A DNA stretch of 64,000 nucleotides from Enterococcus alishanensis (GCF_019218635.1 NZ_JAHUZB010000004.1:248001-312000); one strand, 5' to 3'; shown: positions 27,032-39,790, numbered from the stretch's first letter. Notes: generated from the sequence alone by a model not told the origin. Translations and numbers: made by a program.

Positions 27032-30000
27032 TTAGCTTCCTCTTTCTTTGGGGTAAAATTTCCACCTTCATTGGCTTCTTCTAGTCGTACAGAAATTATT
27101 TTAGAGACACCCGACTCTTGCATCGTCACGCCATATAAAACATCGGCCGCCTCCATCGTACCTTTACGATGAGTCACAACGATAAATTGAGTATCATTCT
27201 GGAAGTTTCGCAAATAACGACCAAATCGCGCAACATTGGCTTCATCTAATGCCGCTTCGACTTCATCTAAGACACAGAAAGGTACAGGTCGCACTTGGAT
27301 AATCGAAAATAGTAAAGCAATCGCTGTTAAAGCACGTTCACCACCAGATAATAAAGATAAGTTTTGCAATTTTTTTCCTGGCGGTTGGGCTTCAATCTCG
27401 ATACCAGTATTTAATAAATCATCAGGGTCAGTCAAAATTAATTCGGCTTTCCCACCACCAAACATATTCGGGAAAACTACTTGGAATTTATCTCGAATAC
27501 CTTTGAATGTTTGATAGAAGCGTTTTTTCACTTCATCGTCCATTTCATCCATTGTTTCAAACAACTGCTCTTTAGCCGATAGCAAATCATCTCTTTGCGT
27601 CGTCAAAAAGTCAAAGCGTTCTGAAACTTGTTCGTATTGTTCAATCGCATTTAAATTGACTGGCCCTAACTGTTCAATCTTGCGTTTCAATTGTGTCACT
27701 GTTTGTTGAGCTTCAGCCAAATTCTCAATTTGATCAGCTTGATTTTCAGCTGCTTCGAAGGTTAAATTATATTCTTCCTGCAAATAGGCCAACTCATTAT
27801 CTAACTGCAACTCCAAACGGTTCTTTTGCACATCGACTTGCGATTGTTGTGCTAGCAATTGTTTTTGCAGGCGATTATTGGTAGTCAAGGCTTCATCCAA
27901 CTGATCCACTTGCAGTTGAATGGCTTGTCGTTTGGTTTTCCAATCAGCCAAGTCAGTTTCCAAAGCGCTTTTCTTTTCCGTAAATTCAGCCAAGCGTTGG
28001 GCTAAGCTTTCATCGGTTTCTTCATGATTTAAAGAAGCGTCAGATAAAGCCGCGATTTGATTTTCTAAACGTTGTTGCTCGGTTTGCAATTCCATCAAGC
28101 TTTGATTTAATTGATTCTTTTGGCTCATTAAATGATTGCTTTGTTCTGCTAAAACCGCTTGATTGGCTTGTAATTGACTAAGCTCACTCGCTAAAGTTTG
28201 GCGTTTTTCTTCCAGCAAATCACTTTCTTCATTCAGCTGTTTGATTTCTTGATCAACACTGGTTTGTTGTGCTTTCAGATCAATTTGTTTAGCTGTTAGT
28301 TCCTTTTTTTGTTTTTCATAATCAGCCAGGAAAGTTTCCAGCTCTTTGGCTTCATAAGCAAATAAGCTTTGTTCTTTTTCTAAGCGAGTGAAATCATTAG
28401 TTAAGCTTTCCGCTAGATTTTGTGCTTCTTGAAAAGCTAGTCGGGTTTCTTCTCCTTGATTTCGCAAGTTTTCCAATGCTTGATTTAAATCAGCTAATTG
28501 TTGTTGCAAGTCAGCGACATTCTTTTCTTTGACCTGTAATTTTTGCTGAATCATTTCAGCTTGCTGCGTAAGTTTTTCTAATTCGTGACCTTGGCTAAAT
28601 AAATGGTTATTGCGGCCTTGTTTATTTGCGCCACCAGTCATCGAACCACCAGCATTCATCACATCACCAGTTAAAGAAACCACACGGACTTGAAAATTTA
28701 GTGCACGGGCAATTTGGTTGGCACTCGTTAAATCCTCTGCAATCACAATGCCACCTAATAAGTTTTCAACAATATTACTGACCCGATCATCAAATTTTAC
28801 CAAACTACTAGCTGTGCCAATAAATCCTGGTAGATTTTCCCCTTTACTTTTGTGATTAACGGCTAAACTACGGGCTTTAATCGTCGTCAATGGTAAAAAA
28901 GTCGCGCGACCTAAACGATGTTCTTTTAAATAAGTAATCCCATTGCGGGCGTCGTGTTCATTTTCCACCACGATATGTTGGGCGGCTGCCCCTAAAGCTG
29001 TTTCAATCGCTAAAGTATATTGGTCTGGCACTTCTATTAATTCTGCCACTGCACCAACAATTCCAGAAAGATCCTTGCGATGTTGCAGGACACTACGAAC
29101 ACCTTGGTAGAAACCATTATAATTTTCTTTGATTTCTTGCATACTTTTTTGACGGGCTTTGGCTTGTTGGACTTGGCTCATCAAATCGTACATCGTATTT
29201 TGTTCTTGCTTAATGTTCGTCTCTAATTGATTTTTACGCATCAATAATTCTTTATAGTCTGTTTGTTGGGTTTTCAGCAAAACTTCCATCTGTCCGCTTT
29301 TTTCTAGCGCATTAGCTTGTTGCTCTTTTAATTCAGCCAATTCTTGTTTCAAGTTTTCAAATCGAGTCGCACTTTGTTGATTTTTAGCCGTTTCCTGTTG
29401 ATATTGACGCTCCAAGTATTTTAGATCATTGCTGACATTGGCTTGTTCTTGCATCAATTCAACATAGTTGCCTCGCAAATCTTCAATCAGTTCTTTGGTA
29501 GACTTTTGATATTTGGCACTCTCAGCTGTTTTCATCTTGATAGCTTCGACTAATTGATTGCGTTCGACCAATTTTTCAGTCTGTTCCGTTTCCAATTGTT
29601 GAATGTGGTTTTGGGTTTCTTCTATTTTACTATTGGTTTGGGCTAAGCTAGCTTGATATTCACTGCTAGATTTTTTAGCATTTTTTGAGCGTTCCAACAA
29701 TAGTTCTTTTTGGCCTTCTGTTTGTTTTAAGCTCTCTGTTAGGTGTAGTAATTGTTGCTGACCTTGTTCTAATTGCTGGTCTAGCACACCACGATTTTGC
29801 CGTAGCTCTCCCAATTGTTTTTCAGTCGATTGAATCAGTGTATTCTTTTGTTCAATCTCAGCCGATAAACCCTCAAAATCAGTTTTTGTTTCTTCCCAGG
29901 TTTCTTTACTAGTCAGAATTCTGGCAACCGTCAAACTAACATCTTTATTTTGCAATTGTTCTTTGAGTACTAAAAACTCCTTAGCGGCCTCACTTTGAGC

Positions 30001-30618
30001 TGCTAAAGGAGTCAATTGTTCTTCTAACTCATAGACGATGTCTTCCACTCGATTTAAATTGTCTTCTGTTTCAAATAATTTTTGCTCAGCTTTTTTCTTG
30101 CGTTGCTTATACTTCAACACACCAGCTGCTTCTTCAAAAATTCCCCGTCGATCTTCTGGTTTACTGGCAAAAATTGCTTCAACCTTCCCTTGTGAGATAA
30201 TCGAAAAAGATTCTTTCCCTAAACCAGAATCCATAAATAATTCTTGGATATCCCGCAAGCGACAAGCTTTTTTATTGATGAAAAAATCACTTTCTCCCGT
30301 TCGACGATAGCGTCTAGTGACACTGACTTCACTAAAATCTAACGGCAAATAATGATCACTATTATCTAAAATAACCGTCACTTCAGCGATATTTAATTGT
30401 TGACGAGTCTCTGATCCAGCAAAAATAATGTCTGGCATCTTCCCGCCCCGCAGACTCTTAGCAGATTGCTCACCTAATACCCAGCGAATGGCTTCAGTAA
30501 TATTACTTTTCCCACTGCCGTTTGGCCCAATCACCGCGGTAACACCCGGTTCAAATTCAATTTTTGTCCGATCCGCAAAAGATTTAAATCCAGCGATTTC
30601 AATTCGTTTTAAATGCAC
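27028..30618 (-). CDS. smc: Chromosome partition protein Smc
   Basis: A 1196-residue SMC ATPase. N-terminal Walker A GPNGSGKSN (residues 32-40), two long coiled-coil arms (about 170-500 and 670-1000), a hinge with GAAAQHIVVENE and the GGSMTGG turn, then the C-terminal head with LSGGERALTAIALLFSI and Walker B FCVLDEVEAALDEAN. With ScpAB it condenses and segregates the origin region. It starts at a GTG (30618) behind GGAGAG, 11 bases after the rnc stop. Full family length. Confidence 0.98.
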   Translation of the reverse strand: MHLKRIEIAGFKSFADRTKIEFEPGVTAVIGPNGSGKSNITEAIRWVLGEQSAKSLRGGKMPDIIFAGSETRQQLNIAEVTVILDNSDHYLPLDFSEVSVTRRYRRTGESDFFINKKACRLRDIQELFMDSGLGKESFSIISQGKVEAIFASKPEDRRGIFEEAAGVLKYKQRKKKAEQKLFETEDNLNRVEDIVYELEEQLTPLAAQSEAAKEFLVLKEQLQNKDVSLTVARILTSKETWEETKTDFEGLSAEIEQKNTLIQSTEKQLGELRQNRGVLDQQLEQGQQQLLHLTESLKQTEGQKELLLERSKNAKKSSSEYQASLAQTNSKIEETQNHIQQLETEQTEKLVERNQLVEAIKMKTAESAKYQKSTKELIEDLRGNYVELMQEQANVSNDLKYLERQYQQETAKNQQSATRFENLKQELAELKEQQANALEKSGQMEVLLKTQQTDYKELLMRKNQLETNIKQEQNTMYDLMSQVQQAKARQKSMQEIKENYNGFYQGVRSVLQHRKDLSGIVGAVAELIEVPDQYTLAIETALGAAAQHIVVENEHDARNGITYLKEHRLGRATFLPLTTIKARSLAVNHKSKGENLPGFIGTASSLVKFDDRVSNIVENLLGGIVIAEDLTSANQIARALNFQVRVVSLTGDVMNAGGSMTGGANKQGRNNHLFSQGHELEKLTQQAEMIQQKLQVKEKNVADLQQQLADLNQALENLRNQGEETRLAFQEAQNLAESLTNDFTRLEKEQSLFAYEAKELETFLADYEKQKKELTAKQIDLKAQQTSVDQEIKQLNEESDLLEEKRQTLASELSQLQANQAVLAEQSNHLMSQKNQLNQSLMELQTEQQRLENQIAALSDASLNHEETDESLAQRLAEFTEKKSALETDLADWKTKRQAIQLQVDQLDEALTTNNRLQKQLLAQQSQVDVQKNRLELQLDNELAYLQEEYNLTFEAAENQADQIENLAEAQQTVTQLKRKIEQLGPVNLNAIEQYEQVSERFDFLTTQRDDLLSAKEQLFETMDEMDDEVKKRFYQTFKGIRDKFQVVFPNMFGGGKAELILTDPDDLLNTGIEIEAQPPGKKLQNLSLLSGGERALTAIALLFSIIQVRPVPFCVLDEVEAALDEANVARFGRYLRNFQNDTQFIVVTHRKGTMEAADVLYGVTMQESGVSKIISVRLEEANEGGNFTPKKEEAK

Positions 30619-30629
30619 GTATTTCTCTC

Positions 30630-31322
30630 CTAAGCTTCCAAGTCCTGTAAGGCTTTAGCAGCAGCATCTTGTTCAGCTAATTTTTTTGATTTTCCTTCAC
30701 CTGCGCCAATCAAATTGCCATTGGCGTAGACTTCAATACTAAAAATTCGTTCATGGGCAGGACCAACCTCAGCGACTAAACGATATTCAATCGACACATC
30801 GCCATTTTTTTGTAAGACTTCTTGCAATTTGGTTTTATGATCTAATTCTCGAGTAAAATCACCGGCAGCAACTTTAGGAAAAATGACTGCTTCGATGAAT
30901 TTTAATGCCGCCCCATAGCCTTGATCCAAATACAATGACCCCAAAAATGATTCAAACAAATCACATAATAAAGAAGCGCGGTTACGGCCACCAGAATTTT
31001 CTTCTCCTTTGCCTAATAACACATATTTATCAAAATGACACTCTTTGGCAAATTTCGATAAACTGTCTTCTCGTACAATTGCCGAACGTAGTCTGGTTAA
31101 TTTTCCTTCTGGCAAGTTCGGATATTGTCGAAATAAATAATCTGATACTTGAATTTCTAATACCGCATCGCCTAAAAATTCTAAACGCTCGTTATCAGAA
31201 ATTTGTAAATTGCGGTGCTCATTGACATAAGAAGAATGGGTGAATGCTTGTTCCAATAAATTTATATCATGAAAAACGATTTGGTAATTTTCTTTCAATT
31301 CTTTGATCAATCCGATATCCAT
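30630..31322 (-). CDS. rnc: Ribonuclease III
   Basis: A 230-residue double-strand RNase. The catalytic signature NERLEFLGDAVLEI (residues 44-57) contains the metal ligands, with the second acidic cluster in DLFESFLGSLYLDQG; a double-stranded-RNA-binding domain occupies about 157-230 (TKLQEVLQKNG to KKLAEQDAAAKAL). Processes rRNA and structured mRNAs. Start ATG at 31322 after AAAGGA. First gene of the operon with smc, the HAD phosphatase and ftsY. Confidence 0.97.
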   Translation of the reverse strand: MDIGLIKELKENYQIVFHDINLLEQAFTHSSYVNEHRNLQISDNERLEFLGDAVLEIQVSDYLFRQYPNLPEGKLTRLRSAIVREDSLSKFAKECHFDKYVLLGKGEENSGGRNRASLLCDLFESFLGSLYLDQGYGAALKFIEAVIFPKVAAGDFTRELDHKTKLQEVLQKNGDVSIEYRLVAEVGPAHERIFSIEVYANGNLIGAGEGKSKKLAEQDAAAKALQDLEA

Positions 31323-31357
31323 TGGCTTACAGTCCTTTTTTTACAGATTCATGTTTC

Positions 31358-31386
31358 ATTATACTGTTTTTTCAATTATTTTTAAA
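31358..31386 (-). promoter_or_regulatory. Promoter of the rnc-smc-ftsY operon
   Basis: TTTAAA (31386-31381), 17 bases, TATAAT (31363-31358) on the minus strand, about 36 bases before the rnc start codon. The -10 is a perfect consensus. Confidence 0.65.
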
Positions 31387-31443
31387 CGAACTTAGCGAGA
31401 TTGTTTGTTTATCTTTACTAAAAGCGCTAAATTTTTAATAATT

Positions 31444-31485
31444 AAAAACACCTAGTAAAATCTCTTAACGAAATCTTACTAGGTG
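31444..31485 (-). terminator. Terminator after the Xre-type regulator
   Basis: Perfect 10-base stem CACCTAGTAA/TTACTAGGTG (31485-31476 and 31458-31449), extended by further pairs, then TTTTTAATTATT on the minus strand. Confidence 0.92.
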
Positions 31486-31488
31486 ATC

Positions 31489-31698
31489 TTATGCTTCATC
31501 TTCTATATATTCTAAAATATCGCCTGGTGTACAGGCTAAAACTTTACAAATTTCATTCAGCGTTGAAAAGCGAATAGCTTTGGCTTTTCCTGTTTTCAAA
31601 ATCGATATGTTGGCATTGGTCATGCCGATTTTTTTAGCTAATTCACCAGAAGAAATCTTACGTTTCGCTAGCATGACGTCTAAATTTACTTGAATCAT
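31489..31698 (-). CDS. Small Xre-family helix-turn-helix regulator (YozG-like)
   Basis: A 69-residue Cro/CI-type DNA-binding protein made of little more than the helix-turn-helix (SSGELAKKIGMTNANISILKTGK) and the helix carrying CKVLACTPGDILEYIED. This short type is usually encoded next to DUF2975 membrane proteins, as here. AGGAGGGTGCCGA precedes the ATG at 31698, 11 bases after the upstream stop. It probably regulates its own operon, whose promoter carries two phased palindromes. Confidence 0.9.
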   Translation of the reverse strand: MIQVNLDVMLAKRKISSGELAKKIGMTNANISILKTGKAKAIRFSTLNEICKVLACTPGDILEYIEDEA

Positions 31699-31709
31699 TC
31701 GGCACCCTC

Positions 31710-32180
31710 CTAAATCGTCAATTGATTTTCTTCGGCAATCATATTGGCTTTTTCTAAAATTTTACTCAATGCCCAAATAATAGCTGCCGCCAGTGAATAA
31801 GTTAATTCTAAAGTATAAGCTTCTTTAAATAGATCTGGTAGCCCATTTGTAAAGGTTAAAATTAATAGTAGTAAACTAATTTTCTTGGCCATTTTCACAT
31901 TACGTATCACAAAGATTTGATCCAATTCTAAATTTTTAAAGAAAGTTCGTACATAATAAAATAACAAGCCGATTAAGACTAAATTGATTATCAATAATCC
32001 TAGAAAAATCGGCGAATCAACAAAGCCCATCTCAGTAGCAGTCACGCCTAAACTTTCTACATTGATAAACCGCAAAGCAATAAACATAAATGCAGTACCT
32101 ACGATTGAAATGCCAATCCCTACGACGAAAAAGGTAAATAACCATTTCAAAGCTTTAAAGACCATTTTTTCACGATTCAT
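31710..32180 (-). CDS. DUF2975 membrane protein (second copy)
   Basis: A 156-residue protein with four predicted membrane helices and the DUF2975 family pattern, including the short cytoplasmic stretch FKNLELDQIFVIRNVKMAKKI between helices two and three and a TFTNGLPDLF segment. It is a paralogue of the next gene upstream: both share KGLKWLF/KALKWLF starts, the SPxFxGLxxxN segment and the TNGxPDL motif. Function unknown; partners of small Xre regulators. GGAGGGATCGTC precedes the ATG. Confidence 0.85.
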   Translation of the reverse strand: MNREKMVFKALKWLFTFFVVGIGISIVGTAFMFIALRFINVESLGVTATEMGFVDSPIFLGLLIINLVLIGLLFYYVRTFFKNLELDQIFVIRNVKMAKKISLLLLILTFTNGLPDLFKEAYTLELTYSLAAAIIWALSKILEKANMIAEENQLTI

Positions 32181-32191
32181 GACGATCCCTC

Positions 32192-32641
32192 CTATGCAAA
32201 TTTGCTTGTTTGTTCAACAGCAATGAATTTTTCTGCAACAATCCAAATAACAATCCCGATAATTAAATAGTTTAGATTCAATGTATAACTATGAAAAGCT
32301 AGATCCGGTACACCGTTTGTAAAAGTTAAGACGGCTAATAATCCTGCCAAAATTTTAGCTAATTTTTGGTTTTCTAATCCGAAAATTTCACCTAACTGGA
32401 AGTTTTTAAATAGACGACGAGCCAAGTAAAAAATAGCTGTGAAGAGACTGTAATTTAAAACCATCAAACCAGTAAATACTGGTGAACTAAATACTTCAGC
32501 CCCTTCAACTGTAAATTGGCTAACATCCAAACCATGTAATAAAACTGCCACCATCAAAATACTGCTGACTGCAAATCCCGTTACAACCATCAACCCTGTA
32601 AATAACCATTTCAATCCCTTAAATAAACTTTCCTTTTTCAT
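32192..32641 (-). CDS. DUF2975 membrane protein (first copy)
   Basis: A 149-residue, four-helix DUF2975 membrane protein. FKNFQLGEIFGLENQKLAKIL and LTFTNGVPDLAF match the paralogue downstream. I start it at the ATG at 32641, eight bases after GAGGT; an in-frame ATG 18 bases upstream lacks a ribosome site. First gene of a three-gene operon (DUF2975, DUF2975, Xre regulator), driven by a strong promoter. Role unknown. Confidence 0.84.
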   Translation of the reverse strand: MKKESLFKGLKWLFTGLMVVTGFAVSSILMVAVLLHGLDVSQFTVEGAEVFSSPVFTGLMVLNYSLFTAIFYLARRLFKNFQLGEIFGLENQKLAKILAGLLAVLTFTNGVPDLAFHSYTLNLNYLIIGIVIWIVAEKFIAVEQTSKFA

Positions 32642-32674
32642 TTGAACAACCTCTTTCATTTATTTGATGAACTA

Positions 32675-32703
32675 AGCATAAACCACCAAATAATGAAAGT
32701 CAA
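32675..32703 (-). promoter_or_regulatory. Promoter of the DUF2975-Xre operon
   Basis: TTGACT (32703-32698), 17-base spacer, TATGCT (32680-32675) on the minus strand, 33 bases before the first start codon. Confidence 0.75.
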
Positions 32704-32737
32704 TAAAAATTTATCGTTTTTCGATAAAAAGTTATCG
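32701..32737. promoter_or_regulatory. Two phased 16-bp palindromes (candidate operator)
   Basis: CGATAAAAAGTTATCG (32722-32737) and CAATAAAAATTTATCG (32701-32716) are near-identical inverted repeats separated by five T/A bases, a 21-base period equal to two helical turns. The proximal one covers three bases of the -35 box. They look like a paired dimer site; the small Xre protein of the operon is the likely ligand, by inference. Confidence 0.6.
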
Positions 32738-32763
32738 TTTTAATTTAATTATGTATTTTTAAA

Positions 32764-32794
32764 CAATAAAAAAGCGTGAGGTGAAATCCTCACG
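32764..32794 (-). terminator. Terminator after acpP
   Basis: Perfect 8-base GC-rich stem GCGTGAGG/CCTCACGC (32794-32787 with 32780-32773) followed by six T on the minus strand. Confidence 0.94.
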
Positions 32795-32805
32795 CGGTTG
32801 TTCCA

Positions 32806-33057
32806 TTAAGCTTTTTCGCTAGCCATGATATAATCTACAGCTGCACTTACTGTTTCGATTTTTTCTGCATCTTCATCAGAAATCTCTGTGCCAAATTCGT
32901 CTTCTAATTCTAAAACGAACTCCATGATACTGATTGAATCTGCATTCAAGTCATCTTTAATACTCAATTCGGGTGTCACTTTTTCTTTATCAATTTCAAA
33001 GTGATTCGAAATAATTTCTGCTACTTTATTAAAAGCTTCCTCACGAGTCAAGAACAT
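32806..33057 (-). CDS. acpP: Acyl carrier protein
   Basis: An 83-residue acidic four-helix acyl carrier protein. The 4'-phosphopantetheine attachment serine is in LNADSISIMEFVLELEDEFG; the usual DSL is DSI here. Carries growing fatty acyl chains for type II fatty acid synthesis and donates them to phospholipid synthesis through PlsX. Ribosome site GGAGGTGA before the ATG at 33057. Downstream of plsX with a promoter of its own in the 110-base gap. Confidence 0.95.
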   Translation of the reverse strand: MFLTREEAFNKVAEIISNHFEIDKEKVTPELSIKDDLNADSISIMEFVLELEDEFGTEISDEDAEKIETVSAAVDYIMASEKA

Positions 33058-33102
33058 TCACCTCCGCTTGTTTATCTTGCGTTCACCTAGAAGGTCACGT
33101 TT

Positions 33103-33131
33103 ATTTTACTGAGTTTCATCTAGTTTGTCTA
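33103..33131 (-). promoter_or_regulatory. Candidate acpP promoter
   Basis: TAGACA (33131-33126), 17 bases, TAAAAT (33108-33103) on the minus strand. Its -35 forms one arm of an imperfect inverted repeat TTTGTCT...AGACAAA (about 33124-33146), a possible regulator site or hairpin. Confidence 0.55.
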
Positions 33132-33167
33132 CCTTTTTCAGACAAATTGACTAGAAATCATCGGTTT

Positions 33168-34169
33168 TTACTGGTGATCTTCTGTTTCAAAGAACTGAAC
33201 CAATTGACCCACCACATTTGTATCTAACATGGTTGCAATCTGATCAATTGTAGTTGCAACTGCTTCAGGACCAGTAGAGCCGTGAGTTTTAATGACTGGT
33301 GCTTTTAAACCAAACAAAACAGCCCCGCCATGACTAGAGTAGTCCAATTTGTCTTTTAAGCTATATAAAGTATCTTTCAACATTAAAGCACCTAATTTTC
33401 CTTTGGTACCTGCGTCAGTGATACTGCCTTTTAATAAAGTCATTAAACCTAAAGCTGTGCCTTCAATGGTTTTTAAGACAGCATTGCCAGTAAAGCCATC
33501 AGTAACTACGACATCAGCCACACCATCTAATAAATCACGGGCTTCAACATTACCGACAAAGTTGATGCTTTCTTCGGCATTTAATAATTTATAGGCTTCT
33601 TTCGTTAATTCACTACCTTTGGTTTCTTCCGTTCCATTATTTAATAAACCCACTCGTGGATTGGTAATTTTGCGAACATGTTTAGCATAAAAAGAACCTA
33701 AAATAGCATACTGATGTAAATGTTCTGGTTTGTTTTCAGCGTTAGCTCCTAAATCTAACATATCAAAACCAGGACCTTCACCTAAAACTGGTAATGTCGA
33801 CATCAAACCAGGGCGCTCGACTTTTTTGATACGACCAACAATAAATAAGCCAGCCGCTAATAAAGCGCCAGTATTTCCTGCAGAAAAAATCGCATCGGCT
33901 TTCCCTTCTTTGACTGCTTGCGCCGCTAAGACCATAGATGCGGTCTTTTTCCGGCGAATGGCTTTAACAGGTTCGTCGTCAGAGTTAATTTTTTCATCTG
34001 TATGGATAATTGTAATATTTTTTTCATCGGTAATAAATTCTCGAATCGCGTCTTCTTTTCCATATAATTGAAATTCAATTTCAGGATGTTTTTGTTTTGC
34101 TAACATGACGCCTTCAACAATCGCTTTAGGGGCAAAATCGCCACCCATTGCATCGACTGCAATTTTCAT
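33168..34169 (-). CDS. plsX: Phosphate acyltransferase PlsX
   Basis: A 333-residue acyl-ACP:phosphate acyltransferase, which makes acyl-phosphate for PlsY in phospholipid synthesis. Diagnostic are [20 protein letters not shown] at the start, [27 protein letters not shown], the [13 protein letters not shown] segment and [12 protein letters not shown]. Length is normal. Located between recG and acpP, the usual Firmicute arrangement, with the recG stop-to-plsX start gap of 42 bases. Confidence 0.97.
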   Translation of the reverse strand: MKIAVDAMGGDFAPKAIVEGVMLAKQKHPEIEFQLYGKEDAIREFITDEKNITIIHTDEKINSDDEPVKAIRRKKTASMVLAAQAVKEGKADAIFSAGNTGALLAAGLFIVGRIKKVERPGLMSTLPVLGEGPGFDMLDLGANAENKPEHLHQYAILGSFYAKHVRKITNPRVGLLNNGTEETKGSELTKEAYKLLNAEESINFVGNVEARDLLDGVADVVVTDGFTGNAVLKTIEGTALGLMTLLKGSITDAGTKGKLGALMLKDTLYSLKDKLDYSSHGGAVLFGLKAPVIKTHGSTGPEAVATTIDQIATMLDTNVVGQLVQFFETEDHQ

Positions 34170-34211
34170 TCAAACATCGCTCCTTTAAAAGTTTACTTTA
34201 GCAGTATAGCA

Positions 34212-36239
34212 TTAATCGAAATAGGTTTCACCCGCATCTGGCTGAACCACTTTGGCTAGACTAGAAAACTCTGGTAAAATTTGCCAATCCTTGATTTGCC
34301 AAACCGCCATTGCTTCATCACGTGCCACTTCTAAAATATTGGCATCATTCACCAAATCAGCAATCAAAAATTGGGGCAAGCCTGATTGACGGAAGCCAAA
34401 AACTTCACCTGGTCCCCGTAATTCTAAATCTTTTTCACTCAAGACAAAGCCATTATTGGTTTCCGTCATGATCTTCATTCGTTCTTTACCCATTTCATTT
34501 TTAGGATTGGCTACTAAAATACAATAAGAAGCATCGGAGCCACGGCCAACCCGTCCCCGCAATTGATGTAGCTGAGCCAGACCAAAACGATCAGCATCGA
34601 TAATAAACATGACTGTTGCATTAGGAACATTGACCCCAACTTCGATTACGGTAGTGGATACTAAAATCTGACTGCCAGCATCTTTAAATTCTTCCATAAT
34701 TGTTTCTTTTTCAGCATTTTTCATCTTGCCGTGAAGTAAGCTGACTTTATAATCTGGTGCATAATAAGCCGCTAAATGCTCATAAATTTCCGTCGCGTTT
34801 TTGACATCTAAGGCTTCTGATTCTTCAATTAAAGGACAGATAACATACATTTGGTGGCCTTTTTTTAATTCAGCCTGGGCCCAATCTAAAGTTGAATCAA
34901 ATTGCTTTTGGGAAATCCAAGAAGTTTTCACTGGAATTCTTCCCGCAGGCATTTCGTCAATGATAGAAACATCCATCTCACCATAAGCCGTAATTGCTAA
35001 GGTTCGTGGAATCGGCGTGGCTGTCATGAATAGAACATCTGGATGCCAGCCTTTTTCCCGCAAGACTTTCCGTTGATTCACGCCAAAACGATGCTGTTCA
35101 TCGGTAATCACTAGACCAAGATTGCTAAATTCCACATCTTTTTGAATTAACGCATGGGTACCGACAATAATATCAATTTCTCCATTGGCTAAGCCTGTCA
35201 AAATCGCACGCCGATCTCTAGCTTTGGTTGAACCAGTTAGTAATGCGATCGATACTTCCAATGGATCAAATAATTGATTCAAACTTTCTAAATGCTGCTG
35301 GGCCAAAATTTCTGTTGGTACCATTAGAGCCCCTTGAAAACCAGCGGTCATGGTAGCGTACAAAGCAATGGCTGCCACCACCGTTTTCCCGCTCCCCACA
35401 TCTCCTTGTAGCAAGCGTTGCATATGTCTTGGGCTGCGCAAATCACGACAAATTTCATTGGTGACTCTTTTTTGAGCCTCAGTTAATTCAAACGGCAGGC
35501 TTTGAGTAAAATTTTTCAACCGTTCAACATCATACAACACGCTAATGCCATTTTTCTCACTATGTTCTTTTTGTTTTAAACCTTGCATTTTCATTTGGAA
35601 CATAAAAAACTCTTCAAAAACAACCCGGCGTTTCGCCAATTGATTTTCCTTTGGATCTTTAGGAAAATGCATCGCTCGAACGGCTTCATTTCTTGGCATT
35701 AAGCGATACTTCTCAATTAAATGATTCGGCAGATTTTCTTCGATTTGGTTACCAAATTTTTCAAAAGCCACTTTGATTAATTCAATTAAAGTCGTTTGGC
35801 GAATCGCTTTCGTCACATGATAGATTGGGGCAAAATCTTCTTCTTGCTTACTGGCTAAAATTTTCATGCCAGCTAATGATTTTCGTTTCGCATCCCATTT
35901 ACCATAAACGGCGATATCTTCACCAACTTCGACTTTATCTTTTAAATAGCTTTGATTAAAAAAAGACACATTAAAGACAGCATGCTCTTGCATCATGCGA
36001 AATTGCATCCGGCTTTTTTTATAGCCAAAACGACTAACGACCGGTGCTGATACAACCACACCCTTTAAAGTCACCTTTTCTTGATCGTTAATTTCTAATA
36101 AATTACGTTCTTGAATATCTTCATAGCGAAAAGGATAGTAAGTCAGCAAATCTTCAATAGTGAAAATTCCCAGACTCGCCAAGACTTGTTGGCGCTTTTC
36201 GCCTACGCCAGGTAAAACACTGACTGGTTGGGTTATCAT
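34212..36239 (-). CDS. recG: ATP-dependent DNA helicase RecG
   Basis: A 675-residue branch-migration helicase. An N-terminal wedge/OB domain (about 1-240) binds forks; the helicase core has Walker A LQGDVGSGKTVVAA, the DEQH box in VITDEQHRFG, TATPIPRTLAI and the C-terminal LRGRVGRG. It remodels stalled replication forks and Holliday junctions. GAGGT lies before the ATG at 36239. First gene of the recG-plsX-acpP operon. Confidence 0.97.
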   Translation of the reverse strand: MITQPVSVLPGVGEKRQQVLASLGIFTIEDLLTYYPFRYEDIQERNLLEINDQEKVTLKGVVVSAPVVSRFGYKKSRMQFRMMQEHAVFNVSFFNQSYLKDKVEVGEDIAVYGKWDAKRKSLAGMKILASKQEEDFAPIYHVTKAIRQTTLIELIKVAFEKFGNQIEENLPNHLIEKYRLMPRNEAVRAMHFPKDPKENQLAKRRVVFEEFFMFQMKMQGLKQKEHSEKNGISVLYDVERLKNFTQSLPFELTEAQKRVTNEICRDLRSPRHMQRLLQGDVGSGKTVVAAIALYATMTAGFQGALMVPTEILAQQHLESLNQLFDPLEVSIALLTGSTKARDRRAILTGLANGEIDIIVGTHALIQKDVEFSNLGLVITDEQHRFGVNQRKVLREKGWHPDVLFMTATPIPRTLAITAYGEMDVSIIDEMPAGRIPVKTSWISQKQFDSTLDWAQAELKKGHQMYVICPLIEESEALDVKNATEIYEHLAAYYAPDYKVSLLHGKMKNAEKETIMEEFKDAGSQILVSTTVIEVGVNVPNATVMFIIDADRFGLAQLHQLRGRVGRGSDASYCILVANPKNEMGKERMKIMTETNNGFVLSEKDLELRGPGEVFGFRQSGLPQFLIADLVNDANILEVARDEAMAVWQIKDWQILPEFSSLAKVVQPDAGETYFD

Positions 36240-36288
36240 CTTTTTACCTCATTTGTTCTATGTATTGTCGTTTCTTTATTATCTGTAT

Positions 36289-36317
36289 ATTGTACGAGTT
36301 AATATAGTTTTTTTCAA
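36289..36317 (-). promoter_or_regulatory. Promoter of the recG-plsX operon
   Basis: TTGAAA (36317-36312), 17-base spacer, TACAAT (36294-36289) on the minus strand, 50 bases before the recG start. Both hexamers are five of six to consensus. Confidence 0.65.
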
Positions 36318-36363
36318 TTTTTAATGGAGGTATTCATTTTAAATTGTCTCTTTTATTTGAATG

Positions 36364-36411
36364 CTGAAAAAAACCGTGAGGTAGAATTGAACATTTCATC
36401 TCACGGTTTAC
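36364..36411 (-). terminator. Terminator after bglA
   Basis: Perfect 10-base stem AAACCGTGAG/CTCACGGTTT (36409-36400 with 36380-36371) followed by a T-run on the minus strand. It lies six bases after the bglA stop. Confidence 0.92.
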
Positions 36412-36414
36412 ATT

Positions 36415-39689
<3,275 letters not shown>

Positions 39690-39743
39690 TTTTGTTCCTC
39701 CAATTATCATTTGTTATTTTCTTAGTTCATATTTTCCTAGAAA

Positions 39744-39790
39744 TAAAAAATGACCTAAAACCCCCTAAAAATAGTGGTGTTCTAGGTCAT
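39744..39790 (-). terminator. Conditional terminator before bglP
   Basis: Minus-strand stem formed by 39790-39780 and 39760-39750 (ATGACCTA/TAGGTCAT core) with a T-run after it. Its 5' arm shares the last bases of the antiterminator site at 39785-39812, so the two structures exclude each other. Confidence 0.88.
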
